The translations under genes were made by a program, and so were the position numbers. The notes under the pieces are model-generated. The model searched no databases, was not told the DNA's origin, and saw nothing but the letters and a program-made list of their open reading frames with translations. From positions 4,650,001 through 4,714,000 of the forward strand of contig NZ_CP103289.1 in the NCBI RefSeq assembly GCF_024757985.1: 64,000 nt of DNA, read 5' to 3'. Positions 17,770-26,211 of the stretch are shown here, one piece after another. This DNA comes from Cellulomonas sp. NS3 (GTDB lineage Bacteria; Actinomycetota; Actinomycetes; Actinomycetales; Cellulomonadaceae). The stretch's first letter is position 1. Each line of letters opens with the position of its first letter.

Positions 17770-19047
17770 TCAGCGGTCCAGGTGCGCCTCGAGCCGGTTC
17801 GCGGCGGCCCGGGCACCCCCGGCCGCGCGCAGCTCGCCGCCGAGCCGCGCGGCCGCCGCCCGGTGGCGCGGATCACCGAGCACCCGGCGGACGGCGTCCC
17901 GGACGGCGCCCGCTCGCGGCGTCCCCGTCCGCAGGTCGACCCCGGCGCCGTGCCACCCGACGCGGGCGGCGATCTCGGGCTTGTCGAGGTCGCCCCCGGC
18001 CACGACGAGCGGGACGTCGTGGCGCAGCGACTGGAGCACGCCGCCGTAGCCGCCGTTCGTCACCACGACCGACGTGCGCGGCAGCAGGTGCGGGTACGGG
18101 ACCATCGGGGCGACGCGGGCGTTCGCCGGGAGCGGCCCCGGCAGCGGGTCCGTGCGGTGCCCGAGGCCCACGACCACGAGCACCTCCTCGTCGGCCAGCG
18201 CCTCCAGCGTCGGCAGGATCAGGTCGTGCGGGTCCACGTTCGCGGTCCCCTGCGTCACGTGCACCACGGGAGCGGTCGCGTCCACGACGTCCGCCCACCA
18301 CGCCGGGAGCGCCGTCGGGCCCGGTGCGGTCCCGTCGTCCGTGAGGTCTCCGACGAACCGGACGTGCGCGGGCAGGTCGCTGCGCGGGTAGTCGAGGCCC
18401 GGGACCCCGGCCGCGACGACGAGCTCCCGGGAGAACCACATCGTCGCGAACGTCTCGCGGTCCGGCGCCAGGCCGGCCTCCCGGCGGGTCCGCTGGTACG
18501 CCCGCGTCAGCAGCGTGGTCCCCGCCCCCGAGGCGGCGCCCAGCACCGCGTCGCGCACGCGCCCCGGCACGCCGCGGGCCGGGGTCAGGCCGAGCCCGGT
18601 GGGCGGGATGCCGGGACCGGGCGGCCAGTACGCGATCGGGGACACCGTCGCCCACGGCTTCCCGAGGTGCTCGGCCGCGAACCGGGTGCAGAGGGCCATC
18701 GGGTCGCCCGCCAGCAGGTCCCACGGCTCGCGCGCGTGCTCCGCGACCAGGTCGGTGCACTGGGCGGGTGCGGTCCCCAGGAACAGGTCCTCGAGGTTCA
18801 CGAGCACCTGGCGGAAGCCCTTGCGGTCCCGCATGCGGGGGAACGTCGCCGCCAGGTTGCGCTCGTCGAGGTCCGGCGGCGCGGCCCAGGGGACGACCCG
18901 CGCACCGACCTCGGCGAAGGTGCCGGTGTACGACCGGCCGGTGTGCACGCGCACGTCGTGACCCCGCCGGACCAGCTCCGCGGCCACCGCGCGGACCGGG
19001 CGGGCGTGCCCCGCGAACGGCATTGCCGTCATCATGATCGACGCCAC
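17770..19047 (-). CDS. GT1-type (macroside/UGT-like) glycosyltransferase
   Basis: A 425-residue nucleotide-sugar glycosyltransferase with a GT-B fold. The N-terminal strand and loop read SIMMTAMPFAGHARPVRAVA, and the C-terminal donor region has TQGTAN and VTNGGYGGVLQSL in place of the canonical HCGWNS-like motif of plant enzymes, as in bacterial macrolide and glycolipid transferases. The GTG at 19047 was chosen so that the first beta-strand is complete; ATG 19035 and GTG 19089 are possible. The acceptor is unknown; no biosynthetic neighbours are present. Confidence 0.85.
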   Translation of the reverse strand: MASIMMTAMPFAGHARPVRAVAAELVRRGHDVRVHTGRSYTGTFAEVGARVVPWAAPPDLDERNLAATFPRMRDRKGFRQVLVNLEDLFLGTAPAQCTDLVAEHAREPWDLLAGDPMALCTRFAAEHLGKPWATVSPIAYWPPGPGIPPTGLGLTPARGVPGRVRDAVLGAASGAGTTLLTRAYQRTRREAGLAPDRETFATMWFSRELVVAAGVPGLDYPRSDLPAHVRFVGDLTDDGTAPGPTALPAWWADVVDATAPVVHVTQGTANVDPHDLILPTLEALADEEVLVVVGLGHRTDPLPGPLPANARVAPMVPYPHLLPRTSVVVTNGGYGGVLQSLRHDVPLVVAGGDLDKPEIAARVGWHGAGVDLRTGTPRAGAVRDAVRRVLGDPRHRAAAARLGGELRAAGGARAAANRLEAHLDR

Positions 19048-19130
19048 CGACCGAGCATCGCAGAGGACCACGGCACGGCGCCCCGTCACGCGCCGGAACG
19101 GCTCAGAGCCCGACCCGCGCCATCCCGGCC

Positions 19131-19565
19131 TGGTCGTACCGGGGGCTCGGCACCGCCTGGTCGACGCTCCGCCACCCCGCGTCCGACGACTGGCTCACGC
19201 TGACCGAGCGGCCCTCCCACCTGCGGATCCGTGGAGGCCGGTCGCCGCAGAGCGCGGTCGGCGCGAGCCTCGTCGCGCGCCGGGTCACCGCCCCGCGGGT
19301 CGGGTTCGAGGCGAGCGTCGACCACCGGCCCACCGCCTTCCAGCACGCCTCGGGCCTCACCGCGTACGACAACGCACGCACCTGGTACTTCCTGCACGTC
19401 ACCGCCGACGACGACGGGCGGAACGTGCTGCGGCTCGCGGGGTGCGACCGGGGCGCGCTCACGCTGCACCCGGACGTCGTCGGGCTCGACGGCGACGGCC
19501 CGGTGCGCCTGGGCCTCGACCTCGACGGCGGGCGGCTGACGTTCCGGCACCACGGGCCCGGCGGA
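19131..19565 (+). pseudogene. Orphan C-terminal fragment of a GH43 beta-xylosidase
   Basis: This frame has no start codon in context, yet about 135 codons translate to a recognisable GH43 C-terminal concanavalin-like module. Signs are DDWLTLTERPSHLRIRGG, SLVARR, FQHASGLTAYDNARTWYFLH and NVLRLAGC. In intact XynB-type beta-xylosidases this module follows the five-bladed catalytic propeller, which is absent here. The last third of the module is also missing. It lies between the glycosyltransferase start and the SRPBCC gene and looks like debris from a deletion. It is not predicted to be translated. Confidence 0.75.
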
Positions 19566-19626
19566 CGAGCCGCCTGCCCGCGAGCGGGACCGGTGCCCCG
19601 GCGTCGTGACCCGACCAGGGGGCCCG

Positions 19627-20028
19627 TCAGTCCGCCGCGCCCTCGAGCACCCGCTTGAGCAGGTCCAGGTCCGCCCGCACCGCCGCGACGTCGCGTTCGA
19701 GGTCGGCGTCGGACATGCCCGGCGACCGGCGGACCGTGAGGACGACCTCGGTGCCGTCGCCGTCCGGCAGAGCTCGCAGCGGCACGTGCACGGTCTCGCC
19801 CGTGGGGGTCACGACGTCGTGGTCGAGCACGCCGAGCTCGTTGTGCGGCGTGAAGGTGATTCGCGCGCGCCCGCCGGGCGTCTCGACGAACCACCGGCCG
19901 TCCTCCTCGGTGACGCCGCCGCCCAGGCCGGGCGCCCACCGGGGCAGGTTCGCCGGGTCGACGACGAACGCGTAGACGTCGGGCACGGTCCGGTCGATGT
20001 GCACGCTGAGGTGCCGGGAGTCCGTCAT
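19627..20028 (-). CDS. SRPBCC / polyketide-cyclase-like protein
   Basis: A 133-residue soluble protein with a START/SRPBCC lipid-binding fold pattern: VHIDRTVPDVYAFVVDPANL at the N-terminus, a central strand run (TFTPHNELGVLDHDV) and a long C-terminal helix (DLERDVAAVRADLDLLKRVL). Such proteins bind hydrophobic ligands or act as cyclases; no function can be assigned. I chose ATG 20028; a longer GTG start at 20055 adds nine residues that do not resemble the family. The ribosome-binding site is weak. Confidence 0.78.
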   Translation of the reverse strand: MTDSRHLSVHIDRTVPDVYAFVVDPANLPRWAPGLGGGVTEEDGRWFVETPGGRARITFTPHNELGVLDHDVVTPTGETVHVPLRALPDGDGTEVVLTVRRSPGMSDADLERDVAAVRADLDLLKRVLEGAAD

Positions 20029-20098
20029 GCGCCGATCGTGCACCGAGGCACCCACGCGCGCGAGGGTCCGGGCGGCCCCAGGTCCAGGTCGCCGTCAT

Positions 20099-20110
20099 CG
20101 AAACGCTTCG
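20099..20110. promoter_or_regulatory. LacI-type palindrome upstream of CE2 esterase
   Basis: CGAAACGCTTCG, 111 bases before the esterase start, is the exact reverse complement of CGAAGCGTTTCG at 31721-31732 upstream of the AA10 gene. The CG-centred form with A/T-rich shoulders fits LacI/GalR operators. The regulator is not identified in this window. Confidence 0.55.
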
Positions 20111-20220
20111 CATGTCCCCGCCGGCGCGCTGACCAGGTACGAAGGAGCTCCGAGCGGCGCACCGGCGCGCCCGGTCACGAGTCGCGCGCGGGCTGTCCCC
20201 TCGCGCCGAGAGGAGACGAC

Positions 20221-21735
20221 GTGCGCCCTGCACGTGCCACCGTCGCGCTGACGGCCCTGCTGGCCCTGGTGGGCACGGCCGCGCTGCTCCCCGGGTCGGC
20301 CGTCGCCGTCCCGGCTGCCGCTCCCCCGCCGGACCTGCAGACCACGACCCACACCGCCGGCCGGGTCACGCCCCGCGACGGCGCGCTCGCGTTCAGCTGG
20401 CCCGGCGTCTACCTCGAGGGCCGCTTCCGCGGCACCGGGGTGGGCATCGTGCTCGACGACCCGGCCGCCGACTACGACGTCGCGATCGACGGGCGCACCG
20501 TGCAGACGCTGCGGGCGCCGGTCGCCGGGACGCGCTGGGTCGAGGGGCTCGCGGACGGCACGCACACGGTGCGCGTCGTGAAGCGCAGCGAGAGCCCGTG
20601 GGCGACGAGCACGTTCGGCGGGTTCGTCGCCGCGCCCGGCGGCCAGGTCCTCACCGCACCGGCGGACCGCCCGCTGCAGCTCGAGCTCCTCGGCGACTCC
20701 TACACCGCCGGCTACGGCAACGAGTCGACGACCCGCGAGTGCACGGGCGACCAGGTCAACCGCACGACCAACGCCGACCTGAGCTTCGGGGCCCTCGCCG
20801 CACGCGAGCTCGGGGCCGACTACCAGCTCAACGCCTTCTCGGGGCGCGGGATGGTGCGCAACTACGGCGGCGGCGAGCCCGGCACGAGCTACCGCACGTA
20901 CGCGGACCGCGCGCTGCTCGCCACGGCCGACGACGTGTGGGACCGGCCGGCGAGCTGGACCCCCGAGGTCGTCGTGGTCGGGCTGGGCATCAACGACTTC
21001 TCGACGCCCGTCGGCTCGGGCGAGCAGTGGACCACCGAGTCGCTGCGCACGGAGTGGGTGGCGGCGTACCACGGCTTCCTCGACAGGCTCCGCGCGGAGC
21101 ACGGCCCGGACACGTTCCTCGTGGTCAGCGCGACCCCGTCGGGCGGCAGCGCGCAGGCCGAGCTCACCGAGCAGGTCGTCCGCGAGCGCAACGCACGCGG
21201 TGACGACCGGGTGGTCCGCTGGTTCTACGGCGCCCAGGGCCTCGACCTCCTCGGCTGCCACTGGCACCCGTCGCTCGCCGACCACCGGGTGATCGCGCAG
21301 GAGCTGACGGCGTTCCTCCGCGCGCTCCCGCTCGACGGCGGCCCGACCCCGACGCCGACGCCCACCGCGACCCCGACGCCGACCCCCACCCCGACCGCGA
21401 CCGCGACCCCCACGCCGACCCCGACCCCCACCACGGCTCCCGCCGGGTGCGCGGCGACGCTCGCCGTCGGCTCGGCCTGGCCGGGCGGCTACCAGGCGTC
21501 GGTCCAGGTCACGGCCGGGCGGGCGCCGATCGGCCGGTGGCAGACGACGTTGACCCTGCCCTCCGGCGGCGCGGTCGCGACGTCGTGGTCCGGCGACCTC
21601 ACGACGTCGGGCAACACGGTGACGGTGCGGAACGCGGCGTGGAACGGCGCGCTCGGGGCGGGCGCGTCGACGACCTACGGCTTCATCGGCTCCGGCGCGG
21701 CACCGACCGGTCCGGTGACGTGCGTGGCGGGCTGA
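20221..21735 (+). CDS. Secreted CE2-like SGNH acetyl (xylan) esterase with CBM2
   Basis: A 504-residue exported esterase likely to remove acetyl groups from xylan or glucomannan. In order: signal peptide (1-29); N-terminal jelly-roll as in CE2 (about 40-140); SGNH domain with LLGDSYTAGYGNE (Ser about 160), GINDF (about 256) and CHWHPSLADHR (catalytic His about 348); a Pro/Thr linker (about 367-406); and a C-terminal CBM2 cellulose/xylan-binding module with terminal Cys pair and exposed Trp residues. GTG 20221 follows AGAGGAGA. The 3' end overlaps the convergent SDR by 53 bases. The upstream CGAAACGCTTCG element suggests carbohydrate control. Confidence 0.9.
   Translation: MRPARATVALTALLALVGTAALLPGSAVAVPAAAPPPDLQTTTHTAGRVTPRDGALAFSWPGVYLEGRFRGTGVGIVLDDPAADYDVAIDGRTVQTLRAPVAGTRWVEGLADGTHTVRVVKRSESPWATSTFGGFVAAPGGQVLTAPADRPLQLELLGDSYTAGYGNESTTRECTGDQVNRTTNADLSFGALAARELGADYQLNAFSGRGMVRNYGGGEPGTSYRTYADRALLATADDVWDRPASWTPEVVVVGLGINDFSTPVGSGEQWTTESLRTEWVAAYHGFLDRLRAEHGPDTFLVVSATPSGGSAQAELTEQVVRERNARGDDRVVRWFYGAQGLDLLGCHWHPSLADHRVIAQELTAFLRALPLDGGPTPTPTPTATPTPTPTPTATATPTPTPTPTTAPAGCAATLAVGSAWPGGYQASVQVTAGRAPIGRWQTTLTLPSGGAVATSWSGDLTTSGNTVTVRNAAWNGALGAGASTTYGFIGSGAAPTGPVTCVAG
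21345..21437 (+). repeat. Pro/Thr linker microsatellite
   Basis: Repeats of the form CCGACSCCCACC encode the (PT)n linker between esterase and CBM2. A similar tract at about 32478-32600 codes for the AA10-CBM2 linker. These are coding, not intergenic, repeats. Confidence 0.8.
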
Positions 21736-22654
21736 CGTCGACCCCGACGCCGAGGTACCGCACCCCCGTCAGCTCCTCGGCCGCCGACCACAACCGGCGG
21801 CCGAGGGCCGGGTCCGCGGCCTCGCGCCCGAGCCGGGCCTCGGCGACCCTGCCGCGCGTCTCCCCCCACCCCGCGGGACCGAAGAACTGCCCGCCGCGCA
21901 CCCCCGGGGCGGTCGCGGCGTGCAGCTGCGGCAGCGCGCCCTGCTCGACCCGCTGCGTGGCGAGCAGGCCGACCGAGGAGATCAGCCTCCCGACCCGCGC
22001 CCGGTGCTCCCACGCACGCGGGGTCAGGTTGGTGCGGGTCAGCCCGGGGTGCGCGAGCACGCTGACAACCGGCGACCCCACGGCGCGCAACCGGCGGTCG
22101 AGCTCGACGCCGAACACGGTGGTCGCGAGCTTCGACCGCCCGTAGGCGCGGGCCGCGCGGTAGTCGCGCTCGTCCTGCAGGTCGTCGAGGTCGAGGTGCG
22201 CGGTCCGGTGCGTGATCGAGCTGAGGCTGACGACCCGCGCCCCGCGGCCCGCCGTCAGGGCGCCCAGCAGCAGACCGGTCAGCGCGAAGTGGCCCAGCAT
22301 GTTGGTCGCGAGCTGCAGCTCGAGGCCGTCGACGGAGGTGCGCCGCGGCCCGAGCAGCACGACGCCGGCGTTGTTGACGAGGAGGTCGACACGCGGGTGG
22401 TCGGCGGTGAGCCCCGCGGCGAACGTGCGCACCGAGTCGAGCGACGCCAGGTCGAGCTCGCGGACCTCGACGTCCCCGGCGATCCCGCGCGCCACCTCGT
22501 GGCCCGCGGCCGTGCGGCGGACCGCCAGGACGACGTGCGCGCCGTGGCGGGCGAGCTCGGTCGCGGTGACGAGCCCGAGGCCCGAGGTGGCTCCGGTCAC
22601 GACGGCGACGCGGCCGGTCTGGTCGGGGATGCGGTCGGCGGTCCACGCGGTCAC
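21683..22654 (-). CDS. Short-chain dehydrogenase (retinol-dehydrogenase/protochlorophyllide-like SDR)
   Basis: A 323-residue SDR with TGATSGLG, LLVNNAGV, LSSITHR and YGRSKLA. The layout is that of actinobacterial SDRs paired with a divergent XRE regulator. GTG 22654 has GGAG six bases upstream. Normal homologues end soon after the conserved EELTGVRY; here about 23 further residues, rich in Arg/Ser/Pro, read antisense through the end of the CBM2 esterase gene. The natural stop therefore seems to be lost. The substrate is unknown. Confidence 0.85.
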   Translation of the reverse strand: MTAWTADRIPDQTGRVAVVTGATSGLGLVTATELARHGAHVVLAVRRTAAGHEVARGIAGDVEVRELDLASLDSVRTFAAGLTADHPRVDLLVNNAGVVLLGPRRTSVDGLELQLATNMLGHFALTGLLLGALTAGRGARVVSLSSITHRTAHLDLDDLQDERDYRAARAYGRSKLATTVFGVELDRRLRAVGSPVVSVLAHPGLTRTNLTPRAWEHRARVGRLISSVGLLATQRVEQGALPQLHAATAPGVRGGQFFGPAGWGETRGRVAEARLGREAADPALGRRLWSAAEELTGVRYLGVGVDVSPPRTSPDRSVPRRSR

Positions 22655-22786
22655 AGGGTGCTCCAGGGGTGTCGTCGCGGGCGGGACCGCCGACGCTAGG
22701 AGCGGCGCGCGCAGGTTCCGTCGTCCCCGGTTCCCTAGGTCCAGCAGACCTCCCCGGTACGCGCGGCCGGGTCGCACACTGGGGGC

Positions 22787-23662
22787 ATGAGCCACCCGTA
22801 CGCCCGCGAGCTCGGCGACTTCCTGCGCGCCCGGCGCAACCGGCTGCACCCGCGCGACGTCGGGCTCGAGCCGGGCGGTCGCCGCAAGGTGACGGGGCTG
22901 CGGCGCGAGGAGCTCGCCCTGCTGGCCGGGCTGAGCACCGACTACTACCAGCGCATGGAGCAGGGCCGTGAGGTGCGCCCGTCCGACGACGTCCTCGACG
23001 CGCTCGCGGGCGCGCTCGTGCTGGACGACGAGGAGCGCCGGCACCTGTTCACCCTCGCCCGCGCCGCGCGACGGCCGGTGCCCGCGCGCGTCGACCACGG
23101 CCCCGAGCGGGTGCCGGACGGCACGCGACGGCTCCTGCGCGCCCTGGCCACCCCGGCGCTCGTCCTGGGCCGGCACCTCGACCTGCTCGACTGGAACCCG
23201 CAGGCGGAGGCGCTGCTCGGCGACCCGGCCGGGTACCCCGCCGACCGGCTCAACATGCTCCTGCTCGTGTTCGACGACTCACGCACCGGTGACCGCACGT
23301 GCGCGGACTGGGAGCGGCAGGCGCTCGACTACATCGGCATGATGCGCGCCGCCGTGGCGACGGACCCGACCCACCCGCGTGCGACCGCCGTCGTCGGGGA
23401 GCTCACGATCCGCAGCGCCGAGTTCCGGCGCCTGTGGGCCCGGCACGACGTGCGGGAGTCCGTCAGCGGGACGAAGACGTTCCGGCTCCCCGAGGTCGGT
23501 GACGTCGTCCTGCACTGGGACACGTACCCGTTGCCGGGCAGCCCCGGACCCGTCCTGCTCGTCTTCACCGCGGAGCCCGGCAGCGCGGACGCGGACCGCC
23601 TCGACCTGCTGGCGTCGCTGCACGCGACCCGCTCGGCCCGCGGGGACGCGCACCGCGCCTAG
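22787..23662 (+). CDS. XRE-family regulator with MmyB-like ligand-binding domain
   Basis: A 291-residue DNA-binding protein. The N-terminal helix-turn-helix reads VTGLRREELALLAGLSTDYY; the remaining two thirds is an MmyB-like PAS-related domain (LDLLDWNPQAEALLGDP, then TKTFRLPEVGDVVLHW). Members are often divergent from an SDR gene, as here, and repress it; the fatty-acid-like ligand proposed for the family is not tested in this protein. ATG 22787 is 132 bases from the SDR start. Length and motifs are normal. Confidence 0.9.
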   Translation: MSHPYARELGDFLRARRNRLHPRDVGLEPGGRRKVTGLRREELALLAGLSTDYYQRMEQGREVRPSDDVLDALAGALVLDDEERRHLFTLARAARRPVPARVDHGPERVPDGTRRLLRALATPALVLGRHLDLLDWNPQAEALLGDPAGYPADRLNMLLLVFDDSRTGDRTCADWERQALDYIGMMRAAVATDPTHPRATAVVGELTIRSAEFRRLWARHDVRESVSGTKTFRLPEVGDVVLHWDTYPLPGSPGPVLLVFTAEPGSADADRLDLLASLHATRSARGDAHRA

Positions 23663-23720
23663 CGGCCTGGCCGGCGGGGCGTCGGCGTCGGCGTCGGGCA
23701 GGGACCCGGCGGCACCTCCG

Positions 23721-24368
23721 TCAGGTTGCCGACGGGCTCTGCGTCGCACGGAAGAACGGCACCGCCCGGGGCACGTAGACCTCCCCGCGCGCGGTGCGCG
23801 TCAGGCCGAGGACGGTGACCACGAGGTGCGCGACGCTGAGCACGGGGATCGCCAGGAGGAGGAAGAGCGGCCACGGCACCGTGCCGGGGTCGGGTGTCTC
23901 GGGCTGGGTCGCGACACCCAGGACGATCGTCAGCGCGACGCTCAGCACGACGCCGAGCGCGTACGTGAGCCCCCAGTTCGCGGCCCCACGCGCGTTCTCC
24001 GCCGCGAGCGCCGACCGCTTGCGCTGCCCGGGGTAGGCCGCCGCCATCGCGATGCCGGCGATCACGGCGCTGACGAAGGGGACGGGCAGCCAGGCGAGCA
24101 GGCCCAGCAGGTAGGACGTCCGCCCGGTCGCCGTCGGGTCCCCCTGGCCGGGTGCGTGGCCGGCGCCACCGTGGCCGGGTGCGTAGCCGGCGCCGCCGGG
24201 GCCGGGTGCACCGGGGTACGCGCCCGTCGGGCCCGGCGCGACGATGCCCGCGTCCTGCATCGCGAGGTCGGCCTCCTCCGGGGAGAAGCCCTGCCGCAGC
24301 AGGTCGTCGCGGAGCTTCTGCGCCTCACGGCTGGGCGGACGGGACGGGGAGGCTGCCTCATCGGTCAC
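23721..24368 (-). CDS. DUF4870-like membrane protein with UBA-like N-terminus
   Basis: A 215-residue membrane protein. Residues 20-45 (KLRDDLLRQGFSPEEADLAM) look like a small helical segment. A Gly/Pro/Ala linker with PGHGGAGHAPGQG repeats follows, then a DUF4870-type region with three to four hydrophobic helices and the NARGAANWGLTYAL signature. Function unknown. Start uncertain: GTG 24368 gives the form used here, GTG 24386 adds six residues; neither has a strong ribosome-binding site. It is divergent from the ABC exporter operon. Confidence 0.78.
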   Translation of the reverse strand: MTDEAASPSRPPSREAQKLRDDLLRQGFSPEEADLAMQDAGIVAPGPTGAYPGAPGPGGAGYAPGHGGAGHAPGQGDPTATGRTSYLLGLLAWLPVPFVSAVIAGIAMAAAYPGQRKRSALAAENARGAANWGLTYALGVVLSVALTIVLGVATQPETPDPGTVPWPLFLLLAIPVLSVAHLVVTVLGLTRTARGEVYVPRAVPFFRATQSPSAT

Positions 24369-24414
24369 GCCGCGGAGCCTAGCCACCCCGGACGGAGCCC
24401 CGCGACGGCAGCCC

Positions 24415-24435
24415 TTGACCTTGACGCAGGGTCAA
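24415..24435 (+). promoter_or_regulatory. MerR-type operator/promoter for ABC exporter operon
   Basis: The inverted repeat TTGACC (24415-24420) / GGGTCAA (24429-24435), with a central TTGACGCA, has the form of a MerR-family operator built into a long-spacer promoter. It lies 65-85 bases before the ABC gene, and the third gene of that operon encodes a MerR protein. Autoregulation is inferred. Confidence 0.65.
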
Positions 24436-24499
24436 CCCCCGACGCTGGTCGCAGAGGGTCCCCGCCGGGGACCACGAGCACGTCGAGACGGAGCGGAGG

Positions 24500-25429
24500 A
24501 TGGCGATGCCCATCGAACGCCAGCGGTTGGTCCACGCGGTCGAGCGGACGGACGCGGAGGGCGGAGGGCGGCTGACGACCACCCGGGCCGTCGACGGTCC
24601 GGCGATCCGGGTGCGCGGCCTGCACAAGTCGTACGGCGACCTCGAGGTGCTGCGCGGCGTCGACCTCGAGGTCGCGCGCGGCAGCATCGTCGCCCTGCTG
24701 GGATCGAACGGGGCCGGCAAGACGACCCTCGTGCGGATCCTCGCGACGCTCCTGCGCGCCGACGCGGGGACGGCCACGGTGCACGGGTCCGACGTCGCGA
24801 CGCAGGCGGCGCACGTGCGGGAGTCGTTCAGCCTGACCGGCCAGTTCGCGGCCGTCGACGGGATCCTCAGCGGGCGCGAGAACCTCGTGCTCGTCGCGCG
24901 GCTGCGGCACCTGGCCGAGCCGGGGGCCGTCGCGGACTCGCTCCTCGCGCAGTTCGGCCTCACCGAGGCGGGCGCCCGGCGGGTGTCCACCTACTCCGGG
25001 GGCATGCGCCGGCGCCTGGACATCGCGATGAGCCTCATCGGCGACCCGCCGGTGATCTTCCTCGACGAGCCGACGACGGGACTCGACCCCGAGGCGCGCG
25101 TCGAGGTCTGGCAGTCGGTCCGCCGGCTGGCCGAGGGCGGCACCACGGTGCTGCTCACGACGCAGTACCTCGAGGAGGCCGAGCAGCTCGCCGACCGCAT
25201 CGCGATCCTGCACGAGGGCCGGATCATCGCGGACGGCACCCTCGCCGAGCTCAAGCGGCTCCTGCCGCCGGCCCGCGTCGAGTACGTCGAGAAGCAGCCG
25301 ACGCTCGAGGAGGTCTTCCTCGCGGTCGTCGGGAACGGCGCCGCGCACGGCGGCACCACGCGCCCCGGCTCTGCGCCCGACGGCGCCCCGCACACCACCG
25401 GCACGACCGACACGACCCCCCGGAGCTGA
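24500..25429 (+). CDS. DrrA-type ABC exporter ATP-binding protein
   Basis: A 309-residue ATPase of the DrrA/daunorubicin-resistance class, which powers export of drugs or lipids. Walker A GSNGAGKTT, signature YSGGMRRR and Walker B VIFLDEPTTGLDPEA are intact. The C-terminal extension after EYVEKQPTLEEVFLAV is typical. ATG 24500 (GGAG six bases upstream) and ATG 24506 (GGAGG six bases upstream) are equally good. It is the first gene of an ATPase-permease-MerR operon with a MerR-type site upstream. Confidence 0.93.
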   Translation: MAMPIERQRLVHAVERTDAEGGGRLTTTRAVDGPAIRVRGLHKSYGDLEVLRGVDLEVARGSIVALLGSNGAGKTTLVRILATLLRADAGTATVHGSDVATQAAHVRESFSLTGQFAAVDGILSGRENLVLVARLRHLAEPGAVADSLLAQFGLTEAGARRVSTYSGGMRRRLDIAMSLIGDPPVIFLDEPTTGLDPEARVEVWQSVRRLAEGGTTVLLTTQYLEEAEQLADRIAILHEGRIIADGTLAELKRLLPPARVEYVEKQPTLEEVFLAVVGNGAAHGGTTRPGSAPDGAPHTTGTTDTTPRS

Positions 25430-25431
25430 CG

Positions 25432-26196
25432 ATGACCACCACCCACGCCCTGGCCGACACCGCCGTCCTCACCGGACGCACGCTGCGGCACGTCACGCGC
25501 AGCGTCGACACGATCGTCACGACGGCGGTCACGCCGATCGCGATGCTGCTGCTGTTCGTCTACGTGCTCGGCGGGGCGATCGACACCGGCTCCGGCTCGT
25601 ACGTCACGTACCTGCTCCCGGGCATCCTGCTCGTCACGATCGCGTCGGGCGTCGCGTACACCGCGTTCCGGCTGTTCTCCGACCTGGAGAGCGGGATGTT
25701 CGAGCGGTTCCAGTCCATGCCCATCGCCCGGTCCGGCGCCCTGTGGGCGCACGTCCTGACGTCGCTCGTCGCGAACCTGATCTCGCTCGTCCTCGTCGTC
25801 GCCGTCGCGGTGCTCATCGGGTTCCGCTCGGGAGCGGGGGTCCTCGCGTGGCTCGCGGTGCTCGGCATCCTGCTCGTGCTCACGCTCGCCCTCACGTGGG
25901 TCGCCGTGATCGCCGGCCTCACCGCGTCGTCGGTCGAGGGCGCGAGCGCGTTCTCCTACCCGCTGATCTTCCTGCCGTTCGTCAGCTCGGCGTTCGTGCC
26001 GACCGCGTCGATGCCCGGTCCGGTGCGGTGGTTCGCGGAGAACCAGCCCGTGACGTCGATCGTCGACACCATCCGCGCCCTGCTCGCGCAGCAGCCGGTC
26101 GGGACGGAGATCTGGGTCGCGCTCGGGTGGTGCGTCGGGATCCTCGTGGTCGCGTACGTCGGCGCCATGGCGGTCTACCGCCGGAAGACCGCCTGA
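25432..26196 (+). CDS. DrrB-type ABC exporter permease (ABC-2)
   Basis: A 254-residue ABC-2 permease with about six membrane helices. It contains the DrrB-like ESGMFERFQSMPIARSG loop and FVSSAFVPTASMPGPVRWFAENQPVT. ATG 25432 comes just after the ATPase stop, with GGAG at 25422-25425. It should dimerise and work with the upstream ATPase to export an unknown hydrophobic compound. Confidence 0.93.
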   Translation: MTTTHALADTAVLTGRTLRHVTRSVDTIVTTAVTPIAMLLLFVYVLGGAIDTGSGSYVTYLLPGILLVTIASGVAYTAFRLFSDLESGMFERFQSMPIARSGALWAHVLTSLVANLISLVLVVAVAVLIGFRSGAGVLAWLAVLGILLVLTLALTWVAVIAGLTASSVEGASAFSYPLIFLPFVSSAFVPTASMPGPVRWFAENQPVTSIVDTIRALLAQQPVGTEIWVALGWCVGILVVAYVGAMAVYRRKTA

Positions 26197-26211
26197 GGGA
26201 GCCTGGGACCC

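Noticed and set aside
15937-19203. 1088-codon plus-strand open frame
   Set aside because: Shadow of the GH3 and glycosyltransferase genes; composition Arg/Val/His-rich and no recognisable domain.
21345-21437. Pyrimidine-rich tandem repeats, also at 32478-32600
   Set aside because: They encode Pro/Thr linkers of CBM2 enzymes and need no separate explanation.
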